Assembly: GCA_031274855.1 (NCBI GenBank)
Contig: JAISPO010000129.1
Location: 1-7,599, forward strand
From: Zoogloeaceae bacterium
GTDB taxonomy: Bacteria > Pseudomonadota > Gammaproteobacteria > Burkholderiales > Rhodocyclaceae
DNA: 7,599 nt
Direction: 5' to 3'
Below, one piece after another: positions 1 through 5,677 of this stretch. The position numbers and the translations under genes are program-made. Every line of letters begins with the position of its first letter. Position 1 is the first letter of the stretch. The notes under the pieces are model-generated. The model did no database searches and was not told where the DNA came from. It worked only from the letters and a program-made list of their open reading frames with translations.

Positions 1-192
1 TTTCTGCGCTACCACGACCCCGAAAACTGGCCGCTGCTGCGCCAAACCCTCAAAGACATGGGCCGCGCCGACCTGATCGGCAACGGCAAACACCAGCTGA
101 TTCCGGCATGGCAAGCCAATGCAACCCGCAGCCATCCCGTGATGAGCAAGGCGTCGAAAGAAAAACCGCTGTCCAAGCGGAGACACTCATAA
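1..192 (+). CDS. ygiQ: YgiQ family radical SAM protein, C-terminal end (partial)
   Basis: The gene is open from base 1 and ends in TAA at 190-192, giving the last 63 residues. The sequence begins FLRYHDPENWPLLRQTLK and continues with MGRADLIGNGKHQLIPAW, which I recognise as the conserved C-terminal block of the large YgiQ (UPF0313) radical SAM proteins. A basic, Ser/Lys-rich low-complexity tail follows (SKASKEKPLSKRRHS), as is common at the variable end of this family. The radical SAM core and its CxxxCxxC cluster motif lie upstream, outside the window. The precise reaction of YgiQ is not established. It is the only plus-strand protein gene here and converges on the small TonB-like gene 17 bases away; I see no terminator between them. 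Family identity is confident; the partial state is due only to the window edge. Confidence 0.88.
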   Translation, partial: FLRYHDPENWPLLRQTLKDMGRADLIGNGKHQLIPAWQANATRSHPVMSKASKEKPLSKRRHS

Positions 193-209
193 GCGGCTGC
201 TCTCGCAAC

Positions 210-476
210 TCACTCCGAATCAGAAATATCCAGAACCGCGTCGGGGCCGATATCGAGGATGAACCACTGGGCGTTGATGCGCACGCCCTTCTTTTTGACG
301 GGCACAGTACGAGTCCAGCAGTAGGCCACGCACGCCTTGTCACGCTCCTTGTTGCCGCTGCTCTGGACAGGGGTGATGTGGACGACCTTCCCTTTTTTAT
401 CGAAAAAAAGTTTGAACCGCGCCTTGCCCCAAGGCGGCGCCTTACCGGTTATGGCATCAGACACGGGATACTCCAA
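210..476 (-). CDS. Small TonB C-terminal-like domain protein (possibly a truncated gene)
   Basis: This encodes 88 residues from a TTG codon. The pattern fits the TonB C-terminal fold: an early Tyr-Pro (EYPVSDAITGK), then KARFKLFFDKKGKVVHIT, then QSSGNKERDKAC and a VPVKKKGVRINAQWF strand. These correspond to the family's 'YP..A...G', 'v.f.vd..G.v..v', 'SSG...D.A' and 'P....G......' positions. Classical TonB proteins carry an N-terminal membrane helix and a Pro-rich spacer before this domain; here both are missing. The frame is open only about 12 codons upstream of the TTG (back to a TAA) and has no ATG or GTG there, and no Shine-Dalgarno sequence precedes the TTG. So this may be the stranded C-terminal domain of a lost larger gene rather than a functional small protein. 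A homologous N-terminal snippet lies at 1366-1431, beyond the adjacent methyltransferase. Domain resemblance is fairly clear; whether it is expressed is uncertain. Confidence 0.55.
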   Translation of the reverse strand: MEYPVSDAITGKAPPWGKARFKLFFDKKGKVVHITPVQSSGNKERDKACVAYCWTRTVPVKKKGVRINAQWFILDIGPDAVLDISDSE

Positions 477-501
477 ACATCGTCTTTGGAAAAGGACTAC
501 T

Positions 502-517
502 GCCGGATTTTACCGGC
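502..517 (-). other. Short hairpin after the methyltransferase stop
   Basis: GCCGG and CCGGC form a perfect 5-bp stem around a 6-base A/T loop, starting 24 bases after the stop of the 541-1314 gene. There is no T-tract on the minus strand, so it is not a convincing intrinsic terminator. It may stabilise the mRNA end or mean nothing. Confidence 0.25.
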
Positions 518-540
518 GCGGTAAACCATCATGGCTGCAT

Positions 541-1314
541 TTATGGCATCGTCAGATTCCAACCCGGAGGCAGATTCCGATAAGCGAGATGGAGTGCAGG
601 ATTGAGCACAACAGTCTTGAAGCCGTGCTTGGCCCAAGCCACTTCGAGCGCCTGTTTAGTAAAAATTGAGATGTGCCCATTACGTGGCCCAACATACCAC
701 CACGCGACCCCGTAGTTGTGAATATCGTCAGGCTGAATCAACGTCGAATAGAGTACAGCGCCTGGATCGGCGACACATTTGACGATCTTGCCGATACCAT
801 CCATTGGATCAGGCAGATGTTCAAGCGTCTCAAAGCATGTCACCAAATCGAACCTGCCATTCGGCTGTCCAGCGTATGCTTGCACCATCGGATCGTAGGT
901 AACGGCTTCTTTGAAACCATAGGCACGCAATGCGGTACAGAGCACACCGTTCCCCCCGCCATAATCAAGCACTCTCATGGCAGTCTTTTGTGGTCCCCAA
1001 ATTCTCATCACCATGCCCGCGTTTGCATTCGGACGCTCGTCGCAATAGTGGGGATCGAAAATCTGATAGTCACCGTTGTAGATGTGAGTCTTGAAATCGT
1101 CGAGGCTCCAATCGTCAAATGCATCGGTAAAGAGAAAGCCACAGGTTTCACATCGGCGATAGTAAATAGGGATGCCTACAAGCGGTACCCGCAGATGTTT
1201 TTGCTCTTCGCAAGGATGATTGAAGTCGAGAACGCCATAGAGCACCGAAGGGCCATGACAAATCTTGCAGGCGAGATTTGCTGAGGATGGAGATCTGACT
1301 GTTATTGTGGCCAC
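541..1314 (-). CDS. Class I SAM-dependent methyltransferase with N-terminal zinc-ribbon-like Cys pairs
   Basis: This is a predicted soluble SAM-dependent methyltransferase of 257 residues. Near the N-terminus are two Cys pairs, CKIC and CETC, about 38 residues apart, resembling a small zinc-binding module. The Rossmann core follows: RVLDYGGGNGVL is the SAM-binding motif I, and FDLVTCFETLEHLPDP is the post-motif region typical of the Methyltransf_23/11 type. A C-terminal block, WWYVGPRNGHISIFTKQAL, is one I associate with a subgroup often found in surface-glycan or secondary-metabolite loci. The substrate is unknown. I chose the GTG at 1314 because AAGGAG ends 6 bases upstream. An ATG at 1335 (adds MGKKELV) and a GTG at 1344 are alternatives with weaker ribosome sites. 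GC content is visibly lower than in the hemA-prmC genes. It lies downstream of the FkbM gene on the same strand with a decayed repeat between them. Confidence 0.82.
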   Translation of the reverse strand: MATITVRSPSSANLACKICHGPSVLYGVLDFNHPCEEQKHLRVPLVGIPIYYRRCETCGFLFTDAFDDWSLDDFKTHIYNGDYQIFDPHYCDERPNANAGMVMRIWGPQKTAMRVLDYGGGNGVLCTALRAYGFKEAVTYDPMVQAYAGQPNGRFDLVTCFETLEHLPDPMDGIGKIVKCVADPGAVLYSTLIQPDDIHNYGVAWWYVGPRNGHISIFTKQALEVAWAKHGFKTVVLNPALHLAYRNLPPGWNLTMP

Positions 1315-1320
1315 AACAAG

Positions 1321-1326
1321 CTCCTT
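1321..1326 (-). promoter_or_regulatory. Ribosome binding site deciding the GTG start at 1314
   Basis: On the minus strand AAGGAG lies 6 bases before the GTG at 1314, a strong Shine-Dalgarno match at good spacing. The upstream ATG at 1335 has only AAGGTGAG before it, and the GTG at 1344 lies directly against that same stretch. This favours the shorter protein, though the ATG start is not excluded. Confidence 0.5.
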
Positions 1327-1365
1327 TTTACCCATGTCCGGCACTCACCTTGTCATCCTGCCAGC

Positions 1366-1431
1366 TTACCAAGGCACTTCTGGCATGTCGGTTACAGCGT
1401 CAGACACGGGATGCTCCAGAAGATGCTGCAT
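1366..1431 (-). pseudogene. Relic of a TonB-like gene start (paralogue of the 210-476 gene)
   Basis: A 21-codon frame reads ...LLEHPVSDAVTDMPEVPW and then stops. It aligns with the start of the 210-476 protein, LEYPVSDAITGKAPPW, which continues into the TonB-like domain. At the DNA level 443-475 and 1386-1418 match at 27 of 33 positions, and all six differences are transitions, three of them at third codon positions. That pattern suggests shared coding ancestry rather than chance. Here the frame ends at TAA immediately after the shared Trp codon and nothing resembling the rest of the domain follows. It begins 6 bases after the FkbM stop. It could instead be part of a dispersed intergenic repeat; I cannot tell from one window. 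Confidence 0.38.
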
Positions 1432-1437
1432 ACAACA

Positions 1438-2268
1438 TCACACTTTCATGGAAAGACCATTTTTCTCGTTTACAGAAAAACGATTGAGCAGTTCGCTATC
1501 GCCGTGAGGCACCGCGAGCATATTCATTCCTGCCTCAAAGAAATGGTAATTCCACTGGCTCAGGAACTCCTTGATGCGCTGTGCGCCTGTCTTGAGAATT
1601 TCCACCCAAATCAGCGGCTGGCAGGTTGTGATGATTGAGCGCGCGCCCATCAGCACATCAACCTCCATTGATTCCACATCAATCTTCAGCAGATCAACTC
1701 TTTTCAGGTTCAGCTCATCAAGCGTGATTTGCTGGACCTGACGCCCTTTCTCCGGCGAGTAATCGAGCGGCTGTCCAACCGACCCGAACACTATTTCGGG
1801 TTTCCTGATTTCAAGGCTGCCGTAGGAACCAGGTTGGGAATAATTCACACGCGGTATTGTGATGACCTCGTTTGCCGCGCCTAATGCAACATTGTGTGCC
1901 TGCACATTGAATAGATTGTTGATGACGATATTGCCCGCCAGCGCATAAAAAATGAAATCTTGCGGCTCAAAAGCGTGCACCGTACCCCATTGCGTCATCA
2001 TGCGGCCAGCCTCTACCGAAAAAACGCCGATATTGGCGCCGCAATCGAGAAATACCACCCCGTCGCCCAAACGCTGCCGCTGCACACGCAATAGCGCCAG
2101 CAAAAACTCCAGTTCCGAAGCGTCAAACAGAGCTGTTTCCAGCAGATTCAGCCCCACGCCGTAACTGGGCCGTCCGTTCTCCAGCGCATAATCGTTGCGG
2201 TTGACGATTAGCGTGCCATGATTGGTTGCAGCAAGAATAAACGAGATTGCCCGCCGTTCTGGAAACAT
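1438..2268 (-). CDS. FkbM family methyltransferase
   Basis: The 276-residue protein has the features of the FkbM family (Methyltransf_21). They are a SAM-binding motif I at residues 72-84 (VFLDCGANIGVFS), the acidic loop HAFEPQ at 98-103, and the family block LLKIDVESMEVDVLMGA at about 193-209. FkbM-type enzymes are known to O-methylate sugars, polyketides and other surface or secondary products; the acceptor here is unknown. The ATG at 2268 is preceded by AAGAGGTG at a 4-base spacing, a good ribosome site. There is no signal peptide, so it should be cytoplasmic. The upstream region is AT-rich, unlike the neighbouring prmC end, and GC content within the gene is lower than in prmC, prfA and hemA. 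This fits horizontal acquisition together with the downstream class I methyltransferase, with which it is probably co-transcribed. Confidence 0.9.
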   Translation of the reverse strand: MFPERRAISFILAATNHGTLIVNRNDYALENGRPSYGVGLNLLETALFDASELEFLLALLRVQRQRLGDGVVFLDCGANIGVFSVEAGRMMTQWGTVHAFEPQDFIFYALAGNIVINNLFNVQAHNVALGAANEVITIPRVNYSQPGSYGSLEIRKPEIVFGSVGQPLDYSPEKGRQVQQITLDELNLKRVDLLKIDVESMEVDVLMGARSIITTCQPLIWVEILKTGAQRIKEFLSQWNYHFFEAGMNMLAVPHGDSELLNRFSVNEKNGLSMKV

Positions 2269-2320
2269 AAAACACCTCTTGTCGAATCAAAATAAATTCG
2301 AATGAATCTGAATATATCAG
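2269..2320 (-). promoter_or_regulatory. AT-rich upstream region of the FkbM gene, putative promoter
   Basis: About 50 bases before the FkbM start are strikingly AT-rich compared with the flanking DNA. Candidate elements on the minus strand are CTGATA and TTTATT, 18 bases apart, each matching 4 of 6 consensus positions. An 8-bp palindrome ATTCGAAT (2296-2303) overlaps. The gene is separated from prmC by 137 bases, so its own promoter is plausible, but these boxes are weak. Confidence 0.3.
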
Positions 2321-2321
2321 T

Positions 2322-2390
2322 TCAGCCTACCAGACTGCCGAGTTGCTTCTGGCGCGGCACTGTCAGTCCGCCGCGAATACGCCCCGCCAT
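2322..2390 (-). CDS. Very short ORF after prmC, 22 residues, doubtful
   Basis: An ATG at 2390 opens 22 codons beginning MAGRIRGGLTVPRQKQ and ending in TGA. It lies 15 bases after the prmC stop and in the same reading frame, so readthrough of prmC would append it. No Shine-Dalgarno sequence is evident and I do not recognise the peptide. It is listed because its base composition resembles prmC rather than the AT-rich FkbM leader. It may be a remnant of a former downstream gene, or chance. Confidence 0.15.
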   Translation of the reverse strand: MAGRIRGGLTVPRQKQLGSLVG

Positions 2391-2405
2391 TCTCAACGAA
2401 TCCCG

Positions 2406-3212
2406 TCAAGCACCGCCGGAAATGCGGATGATACCGGCCAGATCGCGCTGTTGCTCAATGGTATGGAATCCTGCCTCAGCGAACAGTTGGGACATTGCTT
2501 CGGCTTGGTCGTAGCCGTGTTCGATGAAAAGCCAGCCGCCGGTTGTCAGATGACAGCGGGCATCGGTCAGGATGCGGCGGATGGCAGTCAGGCCGTCGTT
2601 GCCGGAGGCGAGCGCCGTCATTGGCTCGAAGCGCAGATCGCCCTGCGCGAGATGCGGGTCGCCTGCGGCGACGTAGGGCGGGTTGCCGATGATGAAATCG
2701 AATGCGCCTGCCACCTTGGCGAACCAGTCGCTTTCAAGGAATTCCACGCGCGCGCCGAGCCGCTCTGCGTTGCCACGCGCAACGGCCAGCGCCTCGGCGG
2801 AAATATCGACTGCCGTGACGGCGCAATCCAATTCCAGCGCCAGCGTGATGGCAATGCAGCCGCTGCCGGTGCCGAGATCGAGGATGCGGGGAGTCTCGCC
2901 AGGTTTGACTTTTTGAAGCACGGTTTCAACCAGTAATTCCGTTTCGGGCCGCGGAATCAGCACAGCGGGCGTGACGTGAAAATCGCGCCCGTAAAACTCA
3001 CGAGTGCCAGTGAGGTAGGCAACAGGTTCACCGGCAGCACGCCGTTCGGTAAAGGCGGCGTAGCGCGTCGACTGGCTGGCGGTTAACAGGCGTTCGGGAT
3101 GAGCCGTCAACTCAGCGGCAGAGCAACCGAGAACGTGGCGCAGCAGCAACTTGGCCTCGGCAGGCTCAATCAGACCGCGCGCGGATGCCAATGCTTCGCC
3201 AGCGGTGATCAT
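2406..3212 (-). CDS. prmC: Release factor glutamine N5-methyltransferase PrmC
   Basis: PrmC (HemK) methylates the glutamine of the GGQ motif in RF1 and RF2, which raises peptide-release efficiency. The 268-residue protein is of normal family length. It has an N-terminal helical substrate-binding domain (residues 1-80) and then the conserved IPRPETE segment (86-92). The SAM-binding motif is ILDLGTGSGCIAI (110-122) and the catalytic NPPY motif is at 177-180. It ends in the typical RDLAGIIRI region. Its ATG overlaps the prfA stop by 4 bases (ATGA), so translation is probably coupled to its own substrate's gene. An upstream in-frame extension through prfA sequence is an artefact of the open frame. 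No glutaredoxin or other common neighbour follows; instead the FkbM gene and its AT-rich leader lie downstream. I see no intrinsic terminator after it. Confidence 0.96.
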   Translation of the reverse strand: MITAGEALASARGLIEPAEAKLLLRHVLGCSAAELTAHPERLLTASQSTRYAAFTERRAAGEPVAYLTGTREFYGRDFHVTPAVLIPRPETELLVETVLQKVKPGETPRILDLGTGSGCIAITLALELDCAVTAVDISAEALAVARGNAERLGARVEFLESDWFAKVAGAFDFIIGNPPYVAAGDPHLAQGDLRFEPMTALASGNDGLTAIRRILTDARCHLTTGGWLFIEHGYDQAEAMSQLFAEAGFHTIEQQRDLAGIIRISGGA

Positions 3213-4285
3213 TCGGCCAGCGCGGCGAGTTGTTCTGCCTGATGCTCGGCGGTCAGCGCCGCGGTCAGTTCGTCCAAATCGCCATCCATGACGAACTGCA
3301 ATTTGTAGAGCGTGAGGTTGATGCGATGATCGGTGACGCGGCCCTGCGGGAAGTTGTACGTGCGGATGCGCTCGGAGCGGTCGCCGCTGCCGATCAGGGA
3401 TTTGCGCTCGCTGGCGATTTTCTGCTGCTGCTCGCGCACCTGCGCGTCCTTGATGCGCGCCGCCAGCACACTCATCGCCTGCGCCTTGTTGCGATGCTGC
3501 GAACGGTCGTCCTGACATTCGACGACGATGCCGGTCGGCAGGTGCGTGACGCGCACTGCCGAGTCGGTCTTGTTGATGTGCTGTCCGCCCGCGCCGGAAG
3601 CGCGGAAGGTGTCGATGCGCAAATCCGCCGGATTGATGTTCACATCCGCCACCGCGTCGACTTCCGGCAACACTGCGACAGTGCACGCCGAGGTGTGGAT
3701 GCGACCCTGTGCCTCGGTTTCCGGCACGCGCTGCACGCGATGGCCGCCCGACTCGAACTTGAGCTTCGAGTAAGCGCCGTGACCGGCAATGCGCGCGATC
3801 ACTTCCTTGTAACCGCCGAGATCGGATTCGCTGGCCGAAACCTGCTCGACCTGCCAGCCCAGCCGCTCGGCATGACGCGTGTACATCCGGTAGAGGTCGC
3901 CCGCGAACAGCGCCGATTCTTCGCCGCCGGTACCGGCGCGAATTTCCAGAAACAGGTTGCGCTCGTCGTTGGGGTCTTTGGGCAGCAGCGCCTTTTGCAG
4001 TTCGCCGTCCAGCCGCTCGATGGCAGCCTCGCTGACGGCAATTTCCTCCTGCGCCATTGCCTTCATTTCAGCGTCAGCCAGCATTTCGCGGGCCGCCGCG
4101 ATGTTGCTTTCCGCGCTCAGATAATCGCCGTAAAGCGCGACCACCGGCTCGATCTCGGCGTGTTCGCGGCTTAACTTGCGGTAGTTGTCCATGTCGCGCG
4201 TGGCCTGCTCGTCGCCGAGCAGGGCGTCGAGTTCTGCCTTGCGCCGGGAGAGTCGTTCGAGCTTGTCGCGGATGCTGGATTTCAT
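3209..4285 (-). CDS. prfA: Peptide chain release factor 1 (RF1)
   Basis: RF1 recognises UAA and UAG in the ribosomal A site and triggers peptide hydrolysis. The 358-residue product is nearly the length of the E. coli protein. It starts MKSSIRDKLERL, matching the usual MKPSI-type N-terminus. Acidic coiled helices fill the first 110 residues. The stop-codon-reading PxT motif appears as PET at 188-190 within RVQRVPETEAQGRIHTS, and the catalytic GGQ is at 233-235 in SGAGGQHINKTDSAV. The basic GSGDRSERIRTYNFPQGR segment follows. PET instead of PAT is, as I recall, ordinary in betaproteobacteria. No Shine-Dalgarno sequence precedes the ATG; the leader reads CTTTTTCTTTGACACC and directly follows a terminator-like hairpin. 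A TTG at 4336 would extend the frame by 17 codons, but homology favours 4285. Confidence 0.97.
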   Translation of the reverse strand: MKSSIRDKLERLSRRKAELDALLGDEQATRDMDNYRKLSREHAEIEPVVALYGDYLSAESNIAAAREMLADAEMKAMAQEEIAVSEAAIERLDGELQKALLPKDPNDERNLFLEIRAGTGGEESALFAGDLYRMYTRHAERLGWQVEQVSASESDLGGYKEVIARIAGHGAYSKLKFESGGHRVQRVPETEAQGRIHTSACTVAVLPEVDAVADVNINPADLRIDTFRASGAGGQHINKTDSAVRVTHLPTGIVVECQDDRSQHRNKAQAMSVLAARIKDAQVREQQQKIASERKSLIGSGDRSERIRTYNFPQGRVTDHRINLTLYKLQFVMDGDLDELTAALTAEHQAEQLAALAE

Positions 4286-4291
4286 GGTGTC

Positions 4292-4330
4292 AAAGAAAAA
4301 GTCAGCCGTGGCGACACGCCACCCGGCTGA
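4292..4330 (-). terminator. Hairpin plus T-rich tail between hemA and prfA, probable attenuator
   Basis: On the minus strand TCAGCCG pairs with CGGCTGA (7 bp) and TGGCG with CGCCA (5 bp). The loop is TGT, and two unpaired G residues bulge on the 5' arm. The stem is followed by CTTTTTCTTT. This is the layout of an intrinsic terminator. It starts 11 bases after the hemA stop and ends just before the prfA start, inside a normally co-transcribed operon. Partial termination here would set prfA-prmC expression relative to hemA. Confidence 0.68.
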
Positions 4331-4341
4331 GAACAAGACAG

Positions 4342-5595
4342 CTACTCGTTTGGGTGAAGATGGAAAATTTGGGAAACGATTTCCGACAGCCGGTTGCGTT
4401 CATCGCCCTCGGCCTGATTGAGCGCATGGGTCGGCCCGTGCATCAGCTTGTTGGTCAGGCCGCGCGAGAGCGCCTCCAAAACCTGCGCCGGATCAGTGCC
4501 CCGATGCAGGAGCTTCAGCGCATGATCGACCTCGTGGCGACGCGCCCGCTCGGCGCTGTCGCGCAGGGCGCGGATGGTCGGCACCACTTCGCGGGCATCA
4601 ACCCATTGCAGAAAATCGTGCACCTGATCGTCGATAATCGCCTCGGCCTCAACCACTGCCGCCTGCCGCGACTCCAAGCCCTGCTCGACGATCTGGCCCA
4701 GATCATCCAGCGTGTAGAGGAAAACGTCGTCGAGTTTGCCGATCTCGGTTTCGATATCGCGCGGCACAGCCAGATCGACCATCACCATCGGCTTGTGGCG
4801 ACGCTGCTTGAGCGAACGTTCGACCATGCCGAGGCCGACGATCGGCAAGGGGCTGGCCGTGCAGGAAACCACCACGTCATATTCGGCAAGGCGCTCGCCC
4901 AGTTCGTCGAGCCGCATGGCATCGCCGTCAAAGCGCACGGACAGCGCCTCGGCGCGCTCAATGGTGCGGTTGGCCACGGTCAGGCGCTTGGGCTTCTCGC
5001 CGGCGAAGTGGGCGGCGCAAAGCTCAATCATTTCGCCCGCGCCGATGAACAGCACTTTCTGCCCGGACAGGTCGCCGAAAATACGCGCTGACAAATGCAC
5101 CGAAGCCGCCGCCATCGAGACGATATTGGCGCCGATGGCTGTCGTCGAGCGCACCTCTTTGGCAACCGCGAAAGTGCGCTGAAAGAGCTTGTTGAGCAAA
5201 GCGCCCAGCGTGCCCGCTTCTTCGGCGAGGCGGGCGGCCTGCTTCATCTGGCCGAGAATCTGCGGCTCGCCCAGCACCATCGAATCAAGGCCCGATGCGA
5301 CGCGGAACATGTGCCGCACGGCATTACGATGCGGATGGGTATAAACGTAGGGCTGGATTTTGCCCGGTGTCAGCGCGTGATATTCGGCCAGCCACTCGAC
5401 CGCCGTTTGCGGCTCCTCAGCCGCGCAATACAACTCGGTGCGATTGCAAGTAGACAGAATCGCCGCCTCGCGTACCGGTTTGGCGCGGAGCAGATCATGC
5501 AACGCCTGCGGCAGCCGGCTCAGATCAAACGCCACCTGTTCGCGCACGGCCAGCGGCGCGGTATGGTGGTTGATCCCCAGGGCGAATAGTTGCAT
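4342..5595 (-). CDS. hemA: Glutamyl-tRNA reductase
   Basis: This enzyme reduces glutamyl-tRNA(Glu) with NADPH to glutamate-1-semialdehyde, the first committed step of the C5 route to 5-aminolevulinate and heme. The 417-residue length matches the family. It starts MQLFALGINHHTAPLAVREQ, the standard N-terminus, and the catalytic Cys is at residue 50 in ILSTCNRTELYC. The conserved block HMFRVASGLDSMVLGEPQ is present, as is the NADPH-binding GAGEMIELCAAHF segment. The C-terminal helices mediate dimerisation in known structures. I chose the ATG at 5595 on homology; a TTG at 5613 adds six unneeded residues. No Shine-Dalgarno sequence is visible. A consensus TATAAT lies about 33 bases upstream, inside a zone of inverted repeats, so this gene probably heads the hemA-prfA-prmC operon. 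Confidence 0.97.
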   Translation of the reverse strand: MQLFALGINHHTAPLAVREQVAFDLSRLPQALHDLLRAKPVREAAILSTCNRTELYCAAEEPQTAVEWLAEYHALTPGKIQPYVYTHPHRNAVRHMFRVASGLDSMVLGEPQILGQMKQAARLAEEAGTLGALLNKLFQRTFAVAKEVRSTTAIGANIVSMAAASVHLSARIFGDLSGQKVLFIGAGEMIELCAAHFAGEKPKRLTVANRTIERAEALSVRFDGDAMRLDELGERLAEYDVVVSCTASPLPIVGLGMVERSLKQRRHKPMVMVDLAVPRDIETEIGKLDDVFLYTLDDLGQIVEQGLESRQAAVVEAEAIIDDQVHDFLQWVDAREVVPTIRALRDSAERARRHEVDHALKLLHRGTDPAQVLEALSRGLTNKLMHGPTHALNQAEGDERNRLSEIVSQIFHLHPNE

Positions 5596-5605
5596 GCGTC
5601 GGCGA

Positions 5606-5630
5606 AATGGCAAACATCCAACTTGCCATT
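5606..5630 (-). promoter_or_regulatory. Perfect 8-bp inverted repeat at the hemA start region (operator or leader hairpin)
   Basis: AATGGCAA and TTGCCATT are exact reverse complements separated by 9 bases. The upstream arm overlaps the last three bases of the hemA -10 box, and the element covers the expected transcription start and the first part of the leader. It could be a repressor operator or a 5' hairpin close to the SD-less hemA ATG. The regulator is unknown. Confidence 0.45.
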
Positions 5631-5633
5631 ATA
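5628..5633 (-). promoter_or_regulatory. hemA -10 box (TATAAT)
   Basis: The minus strand reads GACG-TATAAT-GGCAAG, a perfect -10 hexamer 32 bases before the hemA ATG. No good TTGACA-like box lies 16-18 bases upstream; the best is TGGCAG at about 19 bases, a poor match. A weak -35 would fit activator dependence. Confidence 0.55.
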
Positions 5634-5637
5634 CGTC

Positions 5638-5656
5638 AGAGGTTTTCCGCCTCTGC
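5638..5656 (-). promoter_or_regulatory. Second inverted repeat upstream of the hemA -10 box
   Basis: CAGAGG and CCTCTG form a perfect 6-bp dyad with a 7-base spacer, occupying the -35 to -10 spacer zone of the hemA promoter. There is no T-tract after it, so it is unlikely to terminate the lipoprotein transcript ending at 5678. A protein-binding site is more plausible. Confidence 0.35.
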
Positions 5657-5677
5657 CAGCGGCTGATCGCTATCCCC

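Noticed and set aside
188..190. RF1 PxT motif reads PET instead of the E. coli PAT (protein residues 188-190)
   Set aside because: As I recall, PET is usual in betaproteobacterial RF1, so I do not treat it as an anomaly.
2322..2355. Imperfect hairpin TGCCG/CGGCA downstream of prmC as a terminator
   Set aside because: The loop is long, the stem is 5 bp and no T-tract follows on the minus strand.
3213..3686. In-frame upstream extension of prmC to about 426 residues
   Set aside because: The extra part is out-of-frame prfA sequence; PrmC homology and the ATGA overlap fix the start at 3212.
3230..4174. Long plus-strand open frame of 314 codons antisense to prfA
   Set aside because: It is the mirror of a high-GC conserved gene; the product has no recognisable domain and the prfA frame is unambiguous.
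4057..5091. Plus-strand open frame of 344 codons antisense to hemA and the start of prfA
   Set aside because: It crosses two confidently identified genes and the terminator between them; no ribosome site or domain.
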